This document shows, one piece after another, positions 61,423-64,000 of a DNA stretch of 64,000 nt (the first letter of the stretch is position 1; the number at the start of each line of letters is the position of its first letter). The position numbers were made by a program, and so were the translations under genes. Under the pieces are notes generated by a model. That model was given only the letters and a program-made list of their open reading frames with translations, was not told the DNA's origin and did not search any database. Origin of the DNA: CAZSNT01 sp964607765 (GTDB lineage Bacteria > Verrucomicrobiota > Lentisphaeria > Oligosphaerales > JABHEG01); assembly GCA_964607765.1 (NCBI GenBank), contig CAZSNT010000036.1:1-64000 (forward strand), written 5' to 3'.

Positions 61423-63609
61423 ATGGCATGCAGTCGTCGACGGTTTCCGGTGTTCACGGTTGCGCTTGCTGCCGTGGCTCTTGCTGCCGTGGCGTATCGC
61501 CTGACATGGACGCCGGAGTGGACTGTGTTGACGGGCACGGAGGCGGAGCGGCAGGAGGCCTGCCGTTCGGTGTACCGCAAGTCTCCTGCCCGGGCCGGCT
61601 GGTGTCTCGAGCGGCTGCTCAGCGATTCGTCGCCCGCGGTTCGGATTCCCGCCTTGGAGGCGTTGGTCCACCGTCCGGACCTGCACGGCAGGTTCGCAGC
61701 GACCGTGCACGGGCTGGCGCGCGGCGCTGATCCGCACGTACGTGCCCGAGCCATCGAGTACTTCTTCCAGCACGACGGCGCGCTTTCTGCCGACCTGATC
61801 TCGCAGGCTCGTGCCGACTTGGAGGATCCCGTCTTCCGCGACCAGCATCCCGGGCTGACCGCTGCGGTGCTCTCGGCCGCGCTGGCGCGGGGGCAGACTG
61901 ACGTGGTTGACTGGGTTGTGGGGCTGGTCGAGCGGGGCGCGGTTGGTGACACGGGGGCGTTCCAGGCCGTGGTGCGGCACCCGGACCTGCTGCGTCCGTT
62001 CCGGGGTCGACTGGTGTCGTGTCTGGGAACGAGCGGCCCCGCGGTCAAAGCGTTTGTGGTGGCCGCATTGACGGCGATCGACGGGCGCATGCGCGGCACG
62101 GCGCCGGATGACTGGCGCGACACACGGGAGGACGTACCGGGGTCGGCTGCAGAGCCGCTGCCGGTGAACAGCTTCACGGTGGAAGGGGAATGGGCGCACC
62201 GGCTGCAGCCGAATTTCCAGATTGACAGGACAGACGGCGAATTGGGCCTGCACCTTGGCGAGGGGGCGGGCGGCGACCATTTCTGGCGGCGGCAGCGTTA
62301 CAGCACGGTGGACATCGGCAAGGCGCACTTCACTTTCACGCTGTCGAAGAGCGATCGCTACCAGCTTTGGTTCCGCTGTTGGTTCTCGGACAAGTGCGGC
62401 AATCATTCGCTGTTGCACGTTGACGGGCGCTGGCTGCGCTGGCGTGCGGCGTCGCACGATGACAAGTACGACCGGCTGCAGCAGTGGCACTGGAAGCGGA
62501 TCGAGACCAACGTGGCGTTGAGCGCGGGGCAACACACGGTGACGTTGACGGCGGGCGACGACGGACTGGTATACGACAAGCTGGCGCTGTTGCCTGCGGG
62601 GCAGCGCTTCGATCCGGTTTCGCCACCCCCGCTCCGGCCGTTGTTCGATCCGGCGTTGCCGAGCTCTGTCAGCATTTCGACTGAGGCGCAGTCCCAGGTC
62701 CGGGGCACGACGCAGACGGTGACTGTGTGGGTACGCCGGAACTCGGCGCGCATCACGTCGGGCGAGGTGCGCTTGGCTGTTCCCGCGCCGTTCGAGGTGT
62801 TGGGTGCGGACACGGCCCGGGTGGCGTTTGCCGCGGGATCGGCTGTGGCAGGCGCGCCGTTCCGGGTCCATGCACCCACGACGTCCGTGGGCGGCGAGGG
62901 CGATTGTGTCGCGACGTTCAGCGTGGACGGCAAGCAGGCGGCGGTCGGCTCGATGATCCTCGGTCTGACTTACGACTGGTACACGACCGGTCCGCTCAAC
63001 CCGTCGGATCCGCGTTGCCTCACGTTGAGCAGGCAACAGTCGCTGTCCGACGCGGATCTGGCGGAGGGTTGGCAACGCTATCCGGCGAAGGGCTACGACC
63101 GGTACCGCCGGCTCGACTTCGAGCGTGCGTTCGGCCAGCAGCACAACGTCTGCATTTTCCTGTACACCGAGATTGACGTGGTGCGGGGCGGCCAGTTCGA
63201 GTCGTTCTTGACTCTGGACGACAGCGGCGTCGTCACCATCGACGGCAAACGCGTAGCCGGCCGGCGCGAGGCGGGCGTGGGCGAGGGCTGGATGCTGGTG
63301 GACAACGTCGCGCTTGCCCCGGGCAGACACCGCGTGTTCGCGTGGGTGTACCAGGCAGACTTCCCGGAGCCGTCAGGCCCGGACGCCGGCCGCCACACTC
63401 CGAACCACTGGGTTTTCAAGTGGCTGCTGCGGGAGTCCAGGCACCGTGCCGCGCCGCAGATCAGGGGCGTGGTGGTGGAGGCGGGGAGTAGGGGAGGCGG
63501 AAAACGGAAAACGGAAGACGGAAGAGGGAAAACGGAAGACGGAAGAGGGAAAACGGAAGACGGAAGAGGGAAAACGGAAGACGGAAAGCGAGCGAGAGAC
63601 AGCGAATGA
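61423..63609 (+). CDS. Secreted HEAT and carbohydrate-binding-like protein
   Basis: The 728-residue protein starts with a signal anchor (FPVFTVALAAVALAAVAYRL), then a HEAT-like helical part to about residue 220 (SSPAVRIPALEALVHRPDLHGRF). Beta-rich domains follow: SFTVEGEWAHRLQPNFQI, then YQLWFRCWFSDKCGNHSLLHVDGRWLRW, and a later PA14-like region NVCIFLYTEIDVVRGGQFESFLTLDDSGVVTIDG. It is probably exported or membrane-anchored and binds glycans. The last 35 residues are built from a 7-residue unit (RGKTEDG) encoded by a 21-bp repeat, so the 3' end has run into a minisatellite. The ATG of the next gene overlaps its TGA by three bases. Confidence 0.72.
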   Translation: MACSRRRFPVFTVALAAVALAAVAYRLTWTPEWTVLTGTEAERQEACRSVYRKSPARAGWCLERLLSDSSPAVRIPALEALVHRPDLHGRFAATVHGLARGADPHVRARAIEYFFQHDGALSADLISQARADLEDPVFRDQHPGLTAAVLSAALARGQTDVVDWVVGLVERGAVGDTGAFQAVVRHPDLLRPFRGRLVSCLGTSGPAVKAFVVAALTAIDGRMRGTAPDDWRDTREDVPGSAAEPLPVNSFTVEGEWAHRLQPNFQIDRTDGELGLHLGEGAGGDHFWRRQRYSTVDIGKAHFTFTLSKSDRYQLWFRCWFSDKCGNHSLLHVDGRWLRWRAASHDDKYDRLQQWHWKRIETNVALSAGQHTVTLTAGDDGLVYDKLALLPAGQRFDPVSPPPLRPLFDPALPSSVSISTEAQSQVRGTTQTVTVWVRRNSARITSGEVRLAVPAPFEVLGADTARVAFAAGSAVAGAPFRVHAPTTSVGGEGDCVATFSVDGKQAAVGSMILGLTYDWYTTGPLNPSDPRCLTLSRQQSLSDADLAEGWQRYPAKGYDRYRRLDFERAFGQQHNVCIFLYTEIDVVRGGQFESFLTLDDSGVVTIDGKRVAGRREAGVGEGWMLVDNVALAPGRHRVFAWVYQADFPEPSGPDAGRHTPNHWVFKWLLRESRHRAAPQIRGVVVEAGSRGGGKRKTEDGRGKTEDGRGKTEDGRGKTEDGKRARDSE
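63500..63590 (+). repeat. 21-bp coding minisatellite at a gene 3' end
   Basis: The unit GAAGAGGGAAAACGGAAGACG begins at 63521, 63542 and 63563, with partial units on both sides. It stays in frame and encodes a Lys/Glu/Gly-rich tail of the secreted protein. Similar GGAAGACGGAAAACGG repeats are usually intergenic, so this looks like an invasion of the coding end. Confidence 0.85.
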
Positions 63610-64000
63610 GGAACATGCGCTTCGGTACGACGTGGACGGCGGCACTTGCGGCTTTACTGGGCGGGGCGTGTGTGTGGGCCGAACCGGCAGCATCAGTAGG
63701 CATGCCGTGGCCGCGACACACGATCGACGATTCGTCGCGTGGGGCTGATGGGGTCAAGCTCGCCGATGTCAACGGCGACGGGCTGGTGGATATCACGACA
63801 GGCTGGGAGGAGGGCGGGGTTACGCGTGTCACCCTCAACCCGGGTCCGGAACGGGCTGCTCTGCGCTGGCCCGGCGTGACTGTCGGGCAAACGCGCAACG
63901 TGGAGGACGCGGTGTTCGCCGATCTGGACGGCGACGGGACGCTTGAGGTCGTGAGTTGCTGTGAGGGCAAGACGCGCTGCTTGCTTGTGCACTGGCGACC
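63606..64000 (+). CDS. FG-GAP/VCBS repeat secreted protein, 5' part
   Basis: The first 131 codons of a gene that runs off the window. A signal peptide (about residues 1-25, TTWTAALAALLGGACVWAE) precedes two FG-GAP-type units with the calcium-binding pattern DxNxDxxxD. The first is VKLADVNGDGLVDITTGW and the second is VFADLDGDGTLEVVS. Such repeats form beta-propellers in surface or secreted proteins of PVC bacteria. The ATG at 63606 overlaps the preceding stop by three bases (ATGA). An ATG at 63615 with a GAGG just upstream is an alternative start. Confidence 0.8.
   Translation, partial: MRNMRFGTTWTAALAALLGGACVWAEPAASVGMPWPRHTIDDSSRGADGVKLADVNGDGLVDITTGWEEGGVTRVTLNPGPERAALRWPGVTVGQTRNVEDAVFADLDGDGTLEVVSCCEGKTRCLLVHWR

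Noticed and set aside
61273..63330. Reverse-strand frame fused in front of the URO-D gene
   Set aside because: It is antisense to the secreted HEAT protein. The URO-D gene has its own ribosome site at its ATG (61272).

Overview
This is a high-GC window from an uncultured, probably draft-assembled bacterium. It contains two 100-N gaps, and both lie inside tandem repeats. The gene set points to the PVC superphylum or relatives such as Lentisphaerota, Kiritimatiellota, Planctomycetota or Hydrogenedentota. Evidence for this includes an ECF sigma factor coupled to a Hanks-type Ser/Thr kinase with a TPR tail, several sulfatases, DUF4838 and beta-helix proteins, Gfo/Idh oxidoreductases, ThuA, and an array of pseudopilins starting with an [20 protein letters not shown]-type helix. 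No rRNA, tRNA, CRISPR array, transposase or phage gene was recognised, so the phylum call is inference.

Layout. 0.1-4.1 kb: a BNR-type protein and a NAT_N/GNAT_C-type acyltransferase, a ThuA-like protein, and an exported nickel superoxide dismutase. 4.3-8.7 kb: a 1,462-residue secreted DUF11-repeat protein. 9.4-17.1 kb: an S9 peptidase, a sugar isomerase-like TIM barrel, a large kinase-like membrane protein and a DUF4838 protein. 17.6-22.2 kb: pyrD, an Ala-rich repeat lipoprotein and leuS. 22.2-29.0 kb: a reverse-strand sugar operon (Gfo/Idh, TIM-barrel isomerase, ABC ATPase, permease, permease fused to its binding protein), probably for rhamnose or a similar sugar. 29.1-36.1 kb: a DUF3604 protein, a pectate-lyase-like lipoprotein and a sulfatase. 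36.2-39.5 kb: sigma factor and kinase. 39.6-43.9 kb: an EamA transporter and two sulfatases. 44.2-48.4 kb: four paralogous pseudopilins. 48.5-51.8 kb: both subunits of an ATP-citrate lyase-like enzyme. 52-64 kb: a HEAT protein, Gfo/Idh, a beta-helix protein, a sialidase-like protein, a GH29 alpha-L-fucosidase, a URO-D family protein, a secreted HEAT/carbohydrate-binding-like protein and the start of an FG-GAP protein.

Taken together the genes suggest a heterotroph that exports enzymes to strip sulfated, fucose- or rhamnose-bearing polysaccharides. It would import the sugars through the Rha-type ABC system and process them with Gfo/Idh and isomerase enzymes. The ATP-citrate lyase pair adds a way to make acetyl-CoA from citrate, or to run part of the TCA cycle in reverse. 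That is unexpected beside a degradative gene set.

The intergenic DNA is unusually rich in dispersed and tandem hairpin repeats: a 68-bp unit, a CCCACGAC/GTCGTGGG family, a 41-bp palindrome, a 45-bp-arm inverted repeat, a 19-bp minisatellite and others. The pilin array carries a duplicated 189-bp promoter/leader and a relic of the ATP-citrate lyase 3' end. The relic shows that the array grew by tandem duplication at the pilin/aclA junction.
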